Source: Bog-473 sp963766995 (GTDB lineage: Bacteria; Actinomycetota; Acidimicrobiia; Acidimicrobiales; RAAP-2). From it: a stretch of 64,000 nt of DNA. Made by a program: the position numbers and the translations under genes. Below are positions 51,829-59,361 of the stretch, piece after piece. Positions within the stretch are counted from its first letter, which is position 1; the number at the start of each line of letters is the position of its first letter. The notes under the pieces were generated by a model. It was given only the letters and a program-made list of their open reading frames with translations, was not told the origin of the DNA and made no database searches. The stretch lies in contig CAVYCE010000001.1 in the NCBI GenBank assembly GCA_963766995.1, positions 682,001 to 746,000 of the forward strand. Direction: 5' to 3'.

Positions 51829-53256
51829 GTGCGAGGCATCATCAGCGCGGCGGGCTATGTGCCCTACCGAAAGCTCTCCCGGTCTGAGATTGCTGCCTTC
51901 ATGGGCAGCGGTGGCGGAAAAGGCTCTCGATCGGTGGCCTCCCATGATGAGGACACCACCACACTGGGTGTCGAAGCAGCTCGCTTCGCCCTCAAGGGCG
52001 CTCGCGGCGTGAGCCCCGACGCGCTGTGGTTCGCCACCTCGACGCCCGCCTATCTGGATAAGACAAACGCCACCGGGGTGCTGGCCGCACTTCGACTGGG
52101 CCATGACGTGGCGGCCTACGACTTCGGCGGGGCGCTGCGATCCGGTATGGGCTGTTTGACCACTGCCCTTCAAGGATCCGGCACCACGCTCGTTGTGGCC
52201 GGCGATACTCGCGACGGCCTGCCGACCAGTGCCGACGAATCGTCCGGCGGAGATGGCGGTGCCGCAGTGCTGGTGGGCGATGGCCCCGGCGTGGTGGCTG
52301 AACTGATCGGTGCGGCGTCGGCCAGTGACGAGTTCACCGAACGCTGGCGGGCACCCGGTGAGCGCCAGTCAAAGTTGTGGGAGGAGCGCTTCGGCGAGAC
52401 GCGATACGTGGCCCTCGGCGGCGAAGTCTTCGCTCGAGCTTTGAAGGTGGCCGGTCTCGAGGCGGCGGACGTAACCAGAGTCGTCGTGACCGGCATGCAT
52501 GGACGGGCTGTCTCCGTCCTTTCCAAGAAGCTTGGCCTGGGCGATGGCGTCTTGGCCGACGATCTTTCGCTGACCGTGGGCCAAGCCGGAGCGGCCCATC
52601 CGCTGTTGGTACTGGCCTCCACGCTCGAATCGCTGGCTTCGGATGGGGTGGCCTCGGGAACGAACGTGTTACTCCTGCACCTGGCCGACGGGGCTGACGC
52701 CGTGGTGCTTCGCACCACTAGCGCCTTGTCCGAATGGCGGCCCGCTCGTCTCGTCCAAGACCAGATCGCCAATGCCACTGATATCTCCTATTCCAAGTTC
52801 TTGGCCTGGAGGGGCCAGCTGTCACCGGAACCTCCTCGCCGCCCGGAGCCGGCTCGAGTGTCGAGCACCGCGGCCCATCGAAACGAAGACTGGAAATTCG
52901 GCTTTGTCGGTTCGAAAGACCGGACCTCGGGCGCGCTTCACATGCCACCTTCCCGGGTGTCGATGACCGGTGGTGCAGTGGACGACATGGAACCCGTGGC
53001 CATGGCCGACACCATCGGCACCGTGGTGACCTTCACCATCGATCGCATGGCTTACTCGCCCAGCCCGCCCGTAGTCTTCGCCATTGTCGACTTCGACGCC
53101 GGTGGGCGGTTTCCGGTCGAGCTGACCGACGTGGACGCCAGCGATATCGGAGTGGGCAGCCGCGTGGAAATGACGTTCCGCCGGCTCTTCAGTGCCGACG
53201 GGATCCACGATTACTTCTGGAAGGCGCGCCCGGTGCGCCTGGGGGGAGCGAACTAA
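51829..53256 (+). CDS. HMG-CoA synthase-like/KAS-III protein fused to a DUF35 OB-fold domain
   Basis: About 475 residues from GTG 51829. The first 330 resemble the archaeal-type HMG-CoA synthase thiolase fold (IISAAGYVPYRKLSRSEIA, ALWFATSTPAYLDKTNA, GDTRDGLPTSADESSGGDGG). The usual acylated cysteine position reads FGGALRSGMGC, with leucine or alanine there, so no nucleophile is obvious. The C-terminal 140 residues are a DUF35 OB-fold (VVTFTIDRMAYSPSPPVVFAIVDF) whose zinc-knuckle cysteines are gone (FGFVGSKDRTSG). It couples to the following thiolase by a TAATG overlap. Confidence 0.85.
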   Translation: MRGIISAAGYVPYRKLSRSEIAAFMGSGGGKGSRSVASHDEDTTTLGVEAARFALKGARGVSPDALWFATSTPAYLDKTNATGVLAALRLGHDVAAYDFGGALRSGMGCLTTALQGSGTTLVVAGDTRDGLPTSADESSGGDGGAAVLVGDGPGVVAELIGAASASDEFTERWRAPGERQSKLWEERFGETRYVALGGEVFARALKVAGLEAADVTRVVVTGMHGRAVSVLSKKLGLGDGVLADDLSLTVGQAGAAHPLLVLASTLESLASDGVASGTNVLLLHLADGADAVVLRTTSALSEWRPARLVQDQIANATDISYSKFLAWRGQLSPEPPRRPEPARVSSTAAHRNEDWKFGFVGSKDRTSGALHMPPSRVSMTGGAVDDMEPVAMADTIGTVVTFTIDRMAYSPSPPVVFAIVDFDAGGRFPVELTDVDASDIGVGSRVEMTFRRLFSADGIHDYFWKARPVRLGGAN

Positions 53257-54449
53257 TGGCATCGCACGGCATTCGAGACAAGGTGGCCATCGTCGGCATG
53301 GGCTGCACCACATTCACCGAGCACTGGGACAAGGGGTTGGACGATCTCATCGTCGATGCGTGCACCGACACGTTCACTTCAGCTGGCGTCACCAAGGACG
53401 ACGTCGATGCCTATTGGTTCGGCACGGCCCAGAGCGGCATGAGCGGAATCACGCTGGCTCGCCCACTGCAACTTCAGAACAAACCCGTGTCACGGGTGGA
53501 GAACTACTGCACCACCGGCTCGGAAGCCTTGCGCGCCGCCGCCTACGCCGTGGCATCGGGTGCCTACGACGTGGCCATGGCGGTGGGTGCCGAGAAGGTC
53601 AAGGACGGCGGCTACCAGGGACTCAATGCCATGAACCCGCCCAACGACGGCACCGCGCGCACCCTGACCGCTGCGGCGATGTACTCCATGCTCGCTCCTG
53701 CCTACGGGAAGAAGTACGGCGTCGATGACGAAACCATGGCCGACGTCTTGGCCAGCATTGCGGTGAAGAACCACTACAACGGCGCCCGCAACCCACGTGC
53801 GCAATTCCGAAAGGAAATCACCAAAGAAACAGTGCTCAAGTCACCCCGCCTGGCCGGAACACTCGGCGTTTTCGACTGCGCCGGTGTGGCTGACGGAGCC
53901 GCCGCTGCCATTGTGGTGCGAGCCGAGGATGCCTTGAAGTACACCGACAAGCCGCTCTACATAAAAGCGCTTTCCTTTGCCGCTGGCAGTGGTTCGGGGT
54001 TGATCGATCCCGATTACGACTACACCCACCTGCCCGAGTGTGAGGCGGCGGCGGCCGATGCATACGCGCAGGCTGACATCACCGACCCGCGGTCACAGCT
54101 GGCCATGGCCGAAGTACACGACTGCTTCACCCCTACCGAGCTCGTGCTTATGGAGGACTTGGGCTTCGCCGCTCGGGGCACCGCATGGAAGGAAGTCCTG
54201 GAGGGGACCTTCGGCCTGCACGGGGAGCTCCCGGTCAACCCTGACGGCGGCTTGAAGAGTTTCGGTCACCCCGTCGGAGCGTCGGGATTGCGCATGTTCT
54301 TCGAGTGCTGGCTCCAAATGAGGCAGGAAGCGCCACCCGAGCGCCAGATCTCGACCACTGGGCGAGGCCTGGCCATGACTCACAACTTGGGCGGATATCC
54401 CGGCGAAATGATCTCGTTTGTGTCGGTGGTGGGCACCTCCCTGGGATAG
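53256..54449 (+). CDS. SCP-x/lipid-transfer-type thiolase
   Basis: A 397-residue thiolase whose active-site set is complete: Cys in VENYCTTGSEALRAAA, His in AEVHDCFTPTELVLMED, and His in FGHPVGASG. Thus condensation or thiolysis of acyl-CoA is plausible. In archaea and some bacteria such a thiolase, an HMG-CoA synthase and a DUF35 protein form one channelled complex; here the latter two are fused and encoded upstream. Contrast the 27-kb thiolase, which has lost both histidines. Confidence 0.92.
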   Translation: MASHGIRDKVAIVGMGCTTFTEHWDKGLDDLIVDACTDTFTSAGVTKDDVDAYWFGTAQSGMSGITLARPLQLQNKPVSRVENYCTTGSEALRAAAYAVASGAYDVAMAVGAEKVKDGGYQGLNAMNPPNDGTARTLTAAAMYSMLAPAYGKKYGVDDETMADVLASIAVKNHYNGARNPRAQFRKEITKETVLKSPRLAGTLGVFDCAGVADGAAAAIVVRAEDALKYTDKPLYIKALSFAAGSGSGLIDPDYDYTHLPECEAAAADAYAQADITDPRSQLAMAEVHDCFTPTELVLMEDLGFAARGTAWKEVLEGTFGLHGELPVNPDGGLKSFGHPVGASGLRMFFECWLQMRQEAPPERQISTTGRGLAMTHNLGGYPGEMISFVSVVGTSLG

Positions 54450-54479
54450 AGCCAGCACCGGGGCCCTCCATCCCCCATT

Positions 54480-54493
54480 TGTCAATATTGACA
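54480..54493. promoter_or_regulatory. Palindrome TGTCAATATTGACA, candidate TetR operator
   Basis: A perfect 14-nt palindrome 47 nt upstream of the DUF2834 gene (ATG 54541) and downstream of the thiolase. A second palindrome of the same GTCAA-N2-TTGAC form lies at 56567-56578, beside the TetR gene. The TetR regulator is the natural candidate to bind both. Not an obvious -35/-10 pair in itself. Confidence 0.62.
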
Positions 54494-54540
54494 TTTAGGA
54501 TGGACTCCGGCAGCCCACCAGCGCTGCCATGGGGAGGGCC

Positions 54541-55005
54541 ATGACACCGCAACTGTTCATTTTTGGAGTCCTGGGCTTGGTCACCACGGCCATGGCGTTC
54601 GCGTATAACAAGCGACTCTTTGGTTCAGGTGGGGCGGGCCGAGTGACGCCGCTCGAGCTGTTGTTCTACCTCTTCGGGTGTATCTCACTCGGTCTCGGGT
54701 GGTACTTCAACGTGCGCTACACACATGCCGACCATCACTCGACCTACATCAGCTACACCAAGGCGCTCTTCGCCAACTGGGCCTCGGACTCGGCGGCGCA
54801 GGACTACATCATGGTCAATCTGGTCCTGCTCCCCATCTGGTCCATCGTCGACGGCTACCGGCGCAAAATGCGCGTGCCGTGGATCTTCTTCGTCATGAGT
54901 CTGTTCACCAGCCTGGCCTTTTCAATGGCCTTCTACCTGGCCTTCGTGGAGCGCCAGATTCGCTATACAGAGCGGCTGGAGCCAGCAGTCTCGAGTACGT
55001 CGTAG
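54541..55005 (+). CDS. DUF2834-family membrane protein
   Basis: A 154-residue protein with four hydrophobic segments (about 4-22, 39-57, 90-105 and 112-135), showing the family pattern LVLLPIWSIVDGYRR and RVPWIFFVMSLFTSLAFSMAFYLAFVERQ. Found near phytoene-desaturase-like oxidoreductases in other Actinobacteria (recollection); function unknown. ATG 54541 is chosen; 54529 would add four residues. Its last 43 nt overlap the convergent oxidoreductase gene. Likely controlled by the palindrome at 54480. Confidence 0.87.
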   Translation: MTPQLFIFGVLGLVTTAMAFAYNKRLFGSGGAGRVTPLELLFYLFGCISLGLGWYFNVRYTHADHHSTYISYTKALFANWASDSAAQDYIMVNLVLLPIWSIVDGYRRKMRVPWIFFVMSLFTSLAFSMAFYLAFVERQIRYTERLEPAVSSTS

Positions 55006-56534
55006 CCACAGTTGTAGCCAGGGATGAACGTGACACCTGGCCCCCCGTGGCATCCGGCACCGCAGAGATACAGACCCTCGATCGGGATGGGGTTGTCAGG
55101 CCAGCCGCGTGGACCCGGTCGGAACGGTCCCATGAATTCTGGTTGCAGCAGTCCATGGGTGAAGTCGCCACCGGTGCACCCGAACATGAGCTCATAGGTG
55201 TACGCCGGGTAGTTGAACTGGCGCTCAATAAGATCAGGGAAATTAGGGGCCATGGCAGTGATCCTGGCCACAATCCGGTCGGCCATTTGGTCGCGCAGGC
55301 GCGCTTGCTCTGAGTGGTTGGCCCCGATGGGGAAGTAGAAGGCAAACCCGCTGGCGACGTACTTTCCGGGAGGAGCCAAGTCCGGGTCACGCAACGAGGG
55401 GATGGCCAGATTGAACGAGGGCACTTCCGGCACCTCGCCCCGCATGCAGCCTTCAAAGTCACGCTGCATTTGCTCCGCCGAACCGAAGAACGTCACGTTC
55501 TGGCGCAGGTCACCCTCGTTCAGCATGGCGGAGGAGCCGGTGTATTCGGGCAGGCCACTGAGCGCGAAATGGATCTGGAAGTAGGCCGCCCGGTGATCGA
55601 TGGCATCGACTCGTTGCACAAATGCCTCGGGGAGAACTTCCCTATCGAGCAACTGCGTAAAGGTGGCCGTCGGATCGAGGTTGGACACCACAATGGGCGC
55701 GGTGATGACTTCACCTCCGGTGAGCTCAACGCCTTCAACCTTGCCGTTGGAGGTGACGATCTTGGCCACCTTGACATGCCGTCGCAGTTCGCCGCCGTGC
55801 TGCTCGAAAAGGCCAAGTAGGTGGTCCGACAGAGCGCCGATGCCGCCTTTCACCTTGGACATGGTGGCGCCATTGGGTGACGCCAGAGCAAAGGCCAGGC
55901 ACAGCGCACTGCCCGGTGAGTATGGACCGCGAAAAGTGGAGTTGACGGCCAGGAAACTCAACATGCTTCTGACGTGCGCGTGCTTCTCCTTGTCCGGCAA
56001 GTACCGGTCGATCACATCCATCACGCTGCCGAACATGGCCATACGGATGGCCTCGCGTTCTTTCTCATTCGTGGCGCACGCCCACATCTCGTCGAGTGAC
56101 TTGGGCGGCTTACGCACATCGAAGCGACCAATGGCCCGTGCCGGTGCGTCGGCCCAGCCCGCCACTTCGGCCATACCCAGCACGGCGTCGAGACCCAGCG
56201 TTTCGCTCAGATGGTCAAGCAGTTTCTCGGGATCGCTATAGAGGAGTATCGGAGGCTGTCCATCCGCACCGATGCTGGCGGACTGCACCTCGGGCTCATA
56301 AATGGGGCAGTCGGCGAAGCCAAGGTCGTTGTAGATCTCGTCCGGTACGGGGAACTGGATCGAACCGGCCAGTTCGAAGCGATAGCCGCGGGCCAGCTCA
56401 GTACTCGAAGCCATACCGCCAATGAAGTGGTTCTTCTCCAGGCACAGCACCCGCATGCCACCTCGGGCCATGACGGTGGCCGCGGTCAACCCGTTGTGGC
56501 CGGCTCCCACCACGACGACATCGAAATCAGGCAT
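54963..56534 (-). CDS. FAD-dependent phytoene-desaturase/amine-oxidase-family oxidoreductase
   Basis: A 523-residue flavoprotein: DVVVVGAGHNGLTAATVMARGG is the dinucleotide loop, then FIGGMASSTELARGYRFELAGS, FALASPNGATMSKVKGGIGAL, and the C-terminal FAD motif PIEGLYLCGAGCHGGPGVT. This is the CrtI/PYROXD2-like family. Substrates may be carotenoid or isoprenoid-like; no crtB or crtE is near, so a carotenoid role is not supported here. Its promoter region holds the second palindrome (56567-56578). Confidence 0.9.
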   Translation of the reverse strand: MPDFDVVVVGAGHNGLTAATVMARGGMRVLCLEKNHFIGGMASSTELARGYRFELAGSIQFPVPDEIYNDLGFADCPIYEPEVQSASIGADGQPPILLYSDPEKLLDHLSETLGLDAVLGMAEVAGWADAPARAIGRFDVRKPPKSLDEMWACATNEKEREAIRMAMFGSVMDVIDRYLPDKEKHAHVRSMLSFLAVNSTFRGPYSPGSALCLAFALASPNGATMSKVKGGIGALSDHLLGLFEQHGGELRRHVKVAKIVTSNGKVEGVELTGGEVITAPIVVSNLDPTATFTQLLDREVLPEAFVQRVDAIDHRAAYFQIHFALSGLPEYTGSSAMLNEGDLRQNVTFFGSAEQMQRDFEGCMRGEVPEVPSFNLAIPSLRDPDLAPPGKYVASGFAFYFPIGANHSEQARLRDQMADRIVARITAMAPNFPDLIERQFNYPAYTYELMFGCTGGDFTHGLLQPEFMGPFRPGPRGWPDNPIPIEGLYLCGAGCHGGPGVTFIPGYNCGYDVLETAGSSRSV

Positions 56535-56566
56535 TGGTGCGAACGTAACGACGAGGCCTGGGTTTC

Positions 56567-56578
56567 GTCAAATTTGAC
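56567..56578. promoter_or_regulatory. Palindrome GTCAAATTTGAC, candidate TetR operator at the oxidoreductase promoter
   Basis: A perfect 12-nt palindrome between the TetR stop (56582) and the start of the oxidoreductase (ATG 56534). Read on the minus strand, TTGACG at its edge, a 17-nt spacer and TTACGT form a plausible -35/-10 pair for the oxidoreductase. Binding here would block that promoter. Matches the palindrome at 54480-54493 in its outer GTCAA...TTGAC arms. Confidence 0.62.
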
Positions 56579-56581
56579 ACT

Positions 56582-57196
56582 TCAACCTCCTCCCGTGGCC
56601 AGCGGGATCAGCCCCTTTTCGAGCACCTGAAGGCCAAGCTCGGTCAATCGCGCCAGCTCTTCGAGGTCAACATGGTCACCTCTCATCCAGGTGTCGACCG
56701 CAGCGAATGTGGCGGCAGCTACGCATTGGGCAGCCACGGCAATGAGAAAGGCGGCATCGGCGTCAACCGGGGTGGTGCGGCGGCGGAGATGTTGTTCCAC
56801 CTCAACGGCCAATTCGGCTTGCACCTGATGAATGTGATGCTCGATCTGCGCCCGGTCCAGCTCACCCTCGCGTAGGGCAGCGATCTCGAACATGGCCTCC
56901 CGATCAAAGGGGAAGGTGTGGATGGCAGCCAACACGGATTGGGTGATGGACTCGTCGAGCGGTCGAGACTCGAGGGCGGCGCTGAACCAGGCCAGGCTGG
57001 CGTCATAGTCCGCGAAGAGCAGATCTCGCTTCGAGGCGAAGTGGCGATAAAAGGTGCGAAGGGTCACTCCCGCATCGGCAGCAATCTGTTCGGCCGATGT
57101 CTCTTCGACTCCTTGAGCCAGAAAGCGCACTTCAGCCGCACGCCGAAGCGCCGCCCGCGTCCGCTCACCCCGAGTCGATCGCGGGGGTTGCGGCAT
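56582..57196 (-). CDS. TetR-family transcriptional regulator
   Basis: A 204-residue regulator. The DNA-binding helix-turn-helix is in RAALRRAAEVRFLAQGVEETSAEQIAADAGVTLRTFYRHFASKRDLLF (about 10-58). The ligand domain is a typical TetR helical bundle with no recognisable ligand motif. ATG 57196 starts the homologous part; a longer reading is not homologous. The palindromes at 56567-56578 and 54480-54493 flank this gene and the oxidoreductase and are its probable operators, predicting repression of the oxidoreductase and DUF2834 genes. Confidence 0.93.
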   Translation of the reverse strand: MPQPPRSTRGERTRAALRRAAEVRFLAQGVEETSAEQIAADAGVTLRTFYRHFASKRDLLFADYDASLAWFSAALESRPLDESITQSVLAAIHTFPFDREAMFEIAALREGELDRAQIEHHIHQVQAELAVEVEQHLRRRTTPVDADAAFLIAVAAQCVAAATFAAVDTWMRGDHVDLEELARLTELGLQVLEKGLIPLATGGG

Positions 57197-57330
57197 TACC
57201 GGTAACCACCCTTGAGGAGCACACACCGCGGGTGCCACATCACGACGTCCGACCCAGCCTGAGCCGCATGCTCGGCACGATACTGGCAACTGTCATTGGG
57301 CGCGAGGGCTTCGAGCGCGGTACTCACCAT
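57196..57330 (-). CDS. Possible 44-residue protein upstream of TetR (weak)
   Basis: A small reading (MVSTALEALAPND... LLKGGYR) whose TAA stop overlaps the TetR ATG by one base (TAATG). Two cysteines and a DVVMWHPRC stretch give it some character, but codon bias is unclear. It occupies part of the 307-nt gap between TetR and the divergent tandem exported genes. It may be the leader peptide of tetR or just chance; treat as a low-confidence call. Confidence 0.22.
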   Translation of the reverse strand: MVSTALEALAPNDSCQYRAEHAAQAGSDVVMWHPRCVLLKGGYR

Positions 57331-57503
57331 TGATCTCGCTGGGTAACCTTTGCCTTGTTCCGCATGGGCCCCTGCGTGCAGGAACACGAATGCCGCCATG
57401 ACTGACGGTGCCACTTTGACGGACTGAGGCCGGCAGTGCGTCTGGAGACCGAACGCCCCATGCTTGTCACCCAAATCCTCCGTCCTGCGCTGGCGGACGT
57501 TCC
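57331..57503. other. Intergenic stretch, divergent promoters expected
   Basis: Between the TetR side and the first exported gene (57504). No convincing gene, terminator or palindrome noticed. Short open frames continue through it on the minus strand without homology. It presumably contains the promoter of the tandem exported genes. Confidence 0.35.
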
Positions 57504-58028
57504 ATGACCGCAACCCTGGTCCGGAAACAAGACACATCCGTCGCTGATGGTGGCACCCCGATTTCTCCTTCGTCACCACCACATCGCCGTCGGCGTCGGC
57601 TGTCGGGCGCCGTGGCCGCGCTGATCTTGATTGCCGGCAGCGTGGCTGTGGTGAAAAATGAAGTGCAGACCAACGGGCGCTTCGCCCGATATCAAGCGTC
57701 ACTCTCGGTGACGAAGCAGACGCTGCGACTCACACGGACAGACCTTGCCTCGTTGCAGCGTGAGCTCAGTGCTCTCGACTCTGGCCTTTCGCAGTCCAAG
57801 TCAGCACTAGCCACTGATGTAGATCAACTACAGACAGTGGCGGCCGCCCTCCAGAAGAGCGAGCAGGTCGTGTCCCAGCAGGGTTCATCCATCGTCGCGC
57901 TGCAGTCATGCCTCGGCGGCGTGGAGCAGGCCCTCAACGCGCTGTCGGTTGGTGATCACGGCTCGGCCATTCGAGCGTTGGATGACGTGTCGGCGAATTG
58001 TCACAGCGCGGCTGCCACTGATGGCTAA
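57504..58028 (+). CDS. Exported coiled-coil protein with two-cysteine C-terminal module
   Basis: A 174-residue protein. A poly-basic stretch (HRRRRR, 27-32) precedes one membrane helix (about 34-50), then a long helical coiled-coil region (about 55-130), then the module LQSCLGGVEQALNALSVGD...ALDDVSANC with cysteines at 136 and 166, 29 residues between them. The N-in orientation with the helix as an anchor or uncleaved signal is expected. The next gene repeats the whole layout. No characterised family known to me; the pair probably arose by tandem duplication. Its stop overlaps the next start by 8 nt. Confidence 0.72.
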   Translation: MTATLVRKQDTSVADGGTPISPSSPPHRRRRRLSGAVAALILIAGSVAVVKNEVQTNGRFARYQASLSVTKQTLRLTRTDLASLQRELSALDSGLSQSKSALATDVDQLQTVAAALQKSEQVVSQQGSSIVALQSCLGGVEQALNALSVGDHGSAIRALDDVSANCHSAAATDG

Positions 58029-59352
58029 CCGTCACCGGCGCCGGAAGTGGCGCATCGGAATGTCCGTTCTCGCCATTGCGGCCATGGTCGGTGCCGCCGT
58101 CACCACCGACGTGAAGGCCCACGATCGAGCACGGAATGAGCAGCAGCAGCTGCTCGATACCAAGAGTGTCGTGGCACATACCCGCTTCCTCGTCGACTCG
58201 GCGACGTATGCCAGAGGCCTGTACCAGGCCCAGCTCAGAGGTCTCCAGCATTCGCTGGAAAACACGCTCAGTCAGCTGGGGGCAACCCAGCAGTCGCTCT
58301 CAAGCTCCAATAAGTCAGCCTTCATTCAGGGAGTGGATATCGGAACGCTGCACACCTGCCTAGGAGGGGTGCAGAACGCTCTGGCGCAGATGCAGTCCGG
58401 CGATAACGATGCAGCCACCGACGACATTTCGGGAGTCTCGGGAGCGTGCCTGTCGCTCGAAGGTGTCGGAGCGGGCGGTCCGGTCTATCCCTTCGATTTT
58501 CCCGATCCGTTCGTGCTGCGGGTCGGAAGTACGTACTACGCCTACGCCACTAACTCGGCTGAAGGCAACATCCAAATCATCGAGTCGTCCAACCTGACTC
58601 AGTGGACGGGGATGGGCAACGCGCTGCCCAAACTCCCGGCCTGGGCTAAGTCGGGAGGAACGTGGGCCCCGTCGGTGCTGCAAATAGGTGAGACGTTTTT
58701 GCTCTATTACGCCGCTGTCGTGGGCGGCAAAGGCGGTGGCGAAGAGTGCATTTCGGTGGCGACAGCCGACAGCCCCACTGGCCCATTCATCGATCGCTCC
58801 CCCGCACCGTTGGAGTGCCAGCCGACCCTTGGAGGGTCCATTGACCCGTCGATCTTCGTCGACGCCAGTGGCCATCCCTACTTAATTTGGAAATCAAATG
58901 GTGGAAGCGGACAACCGGCGAGCCTATGGTCGGAGATGCTGGACGCCGCCGGATCTGGCTTCGCCGCCAATGCACCCACATTGCTTCTGACTCCTCACAA
59001 TGCATGGCAGGGCGGGATCGTCGAGGCCCCAGACCTGCAGTCCGTGAACGGGCACGACTTTCTTTTCTTCTCAGGCAATTCCTGGAACAGCGCCAACTAC
59101 GCCGTTGGCGTGACCATCTGCAGCGGTCCGTTGGGGCCGTGCAATCAAGAAGTCCCAACTCCGATACTTACGTCAGGTTCGGCCATGTCCGGTCCTGGAG
59201 GCGAATCGCTATTCACCGATGGTTCGGGCAATTTGTGGATGGCGTTTGATGCCTGGATTCCCGGCGGGGTGGGCTATCCCCACAGCCGCGCCCTCTATGT
59301 CCGTCAGCTGAATTTCTCCGGCTCGACCCCAGCGGTGGGTGCTGCGCCTTAG
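58021..59352 (+). CDS. Exported GH43-like five-bladed beta-propeller glycosidase with N-terminal coiled-coil module
   Basis: A 443-residue protein. Residues 1-30 are basic plus one hydrophobic helix (anchor or signal), 35-105 a coiled coil, and 110-145 the module LHTCLGGVQNALAQMQSGD...SGVSGAC (C113 and C143, same 29-residue spacing as in the preceding protein). The C-terminal 290 residues look like GH43: D162 in DFPDPFVLRVGSTYY (base), D275 in GGSIDPSIFVDASG (pKa modulator), E335 in GGIVEAPDLQ (acid). The three acids are in place, so arabinosidase or xylosidase-type activity is plausible. ATG 58021 overlaps the previous stop. Confidence 0.78.
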   Translation: MANRHRRRKWRIGMSVLAIAAMVGAAVTTDVKAHDRARNEQQQLLDTKSVVAHTRFLVDSATYARGLYQAQLRGLQHSLENTLSQLGATQQSLSSSNKSAFIQGVDIGTLHTCLGGVQNALAQMQSGDNDAATDDISGVSGACLSLEGVGAGGPVYPFDFPDPFVLRVGSTYYAYATNSAEGNIQIIESSNLTQWTGMGNALPKLPAWAKSGGTWAPSVLQIGETFLLYYAAVVGGKGGGEECISVATADSPTGPFIDRSPAPLECQPTLGGSIDPSIFVDASGHPYLIWKSNGGSGQPASLWSEMLDAAGSGFAANAPTLLLTPHNAWQGGIVEAPDLQSVNGHDFLFFSGNSWNSANYAVGVTICSGPLGPCNQEVPTPILTSGSAMSGPGGESLFTDGSGNLWMAFDAWIPGGVGYPHSRALYVRQLNFSGSTPAVGAAP

Positions 59353-59361
59353 GCGCAGGAC

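Noticed and set aside
54480..54493. Reading the palindrome TGTCAATATTGACA as a sigma-70 -35 box
   Set aside because: TTGACA at its right edge has no -10 hexamer at 16-18 nt, so an operator is the better reading.
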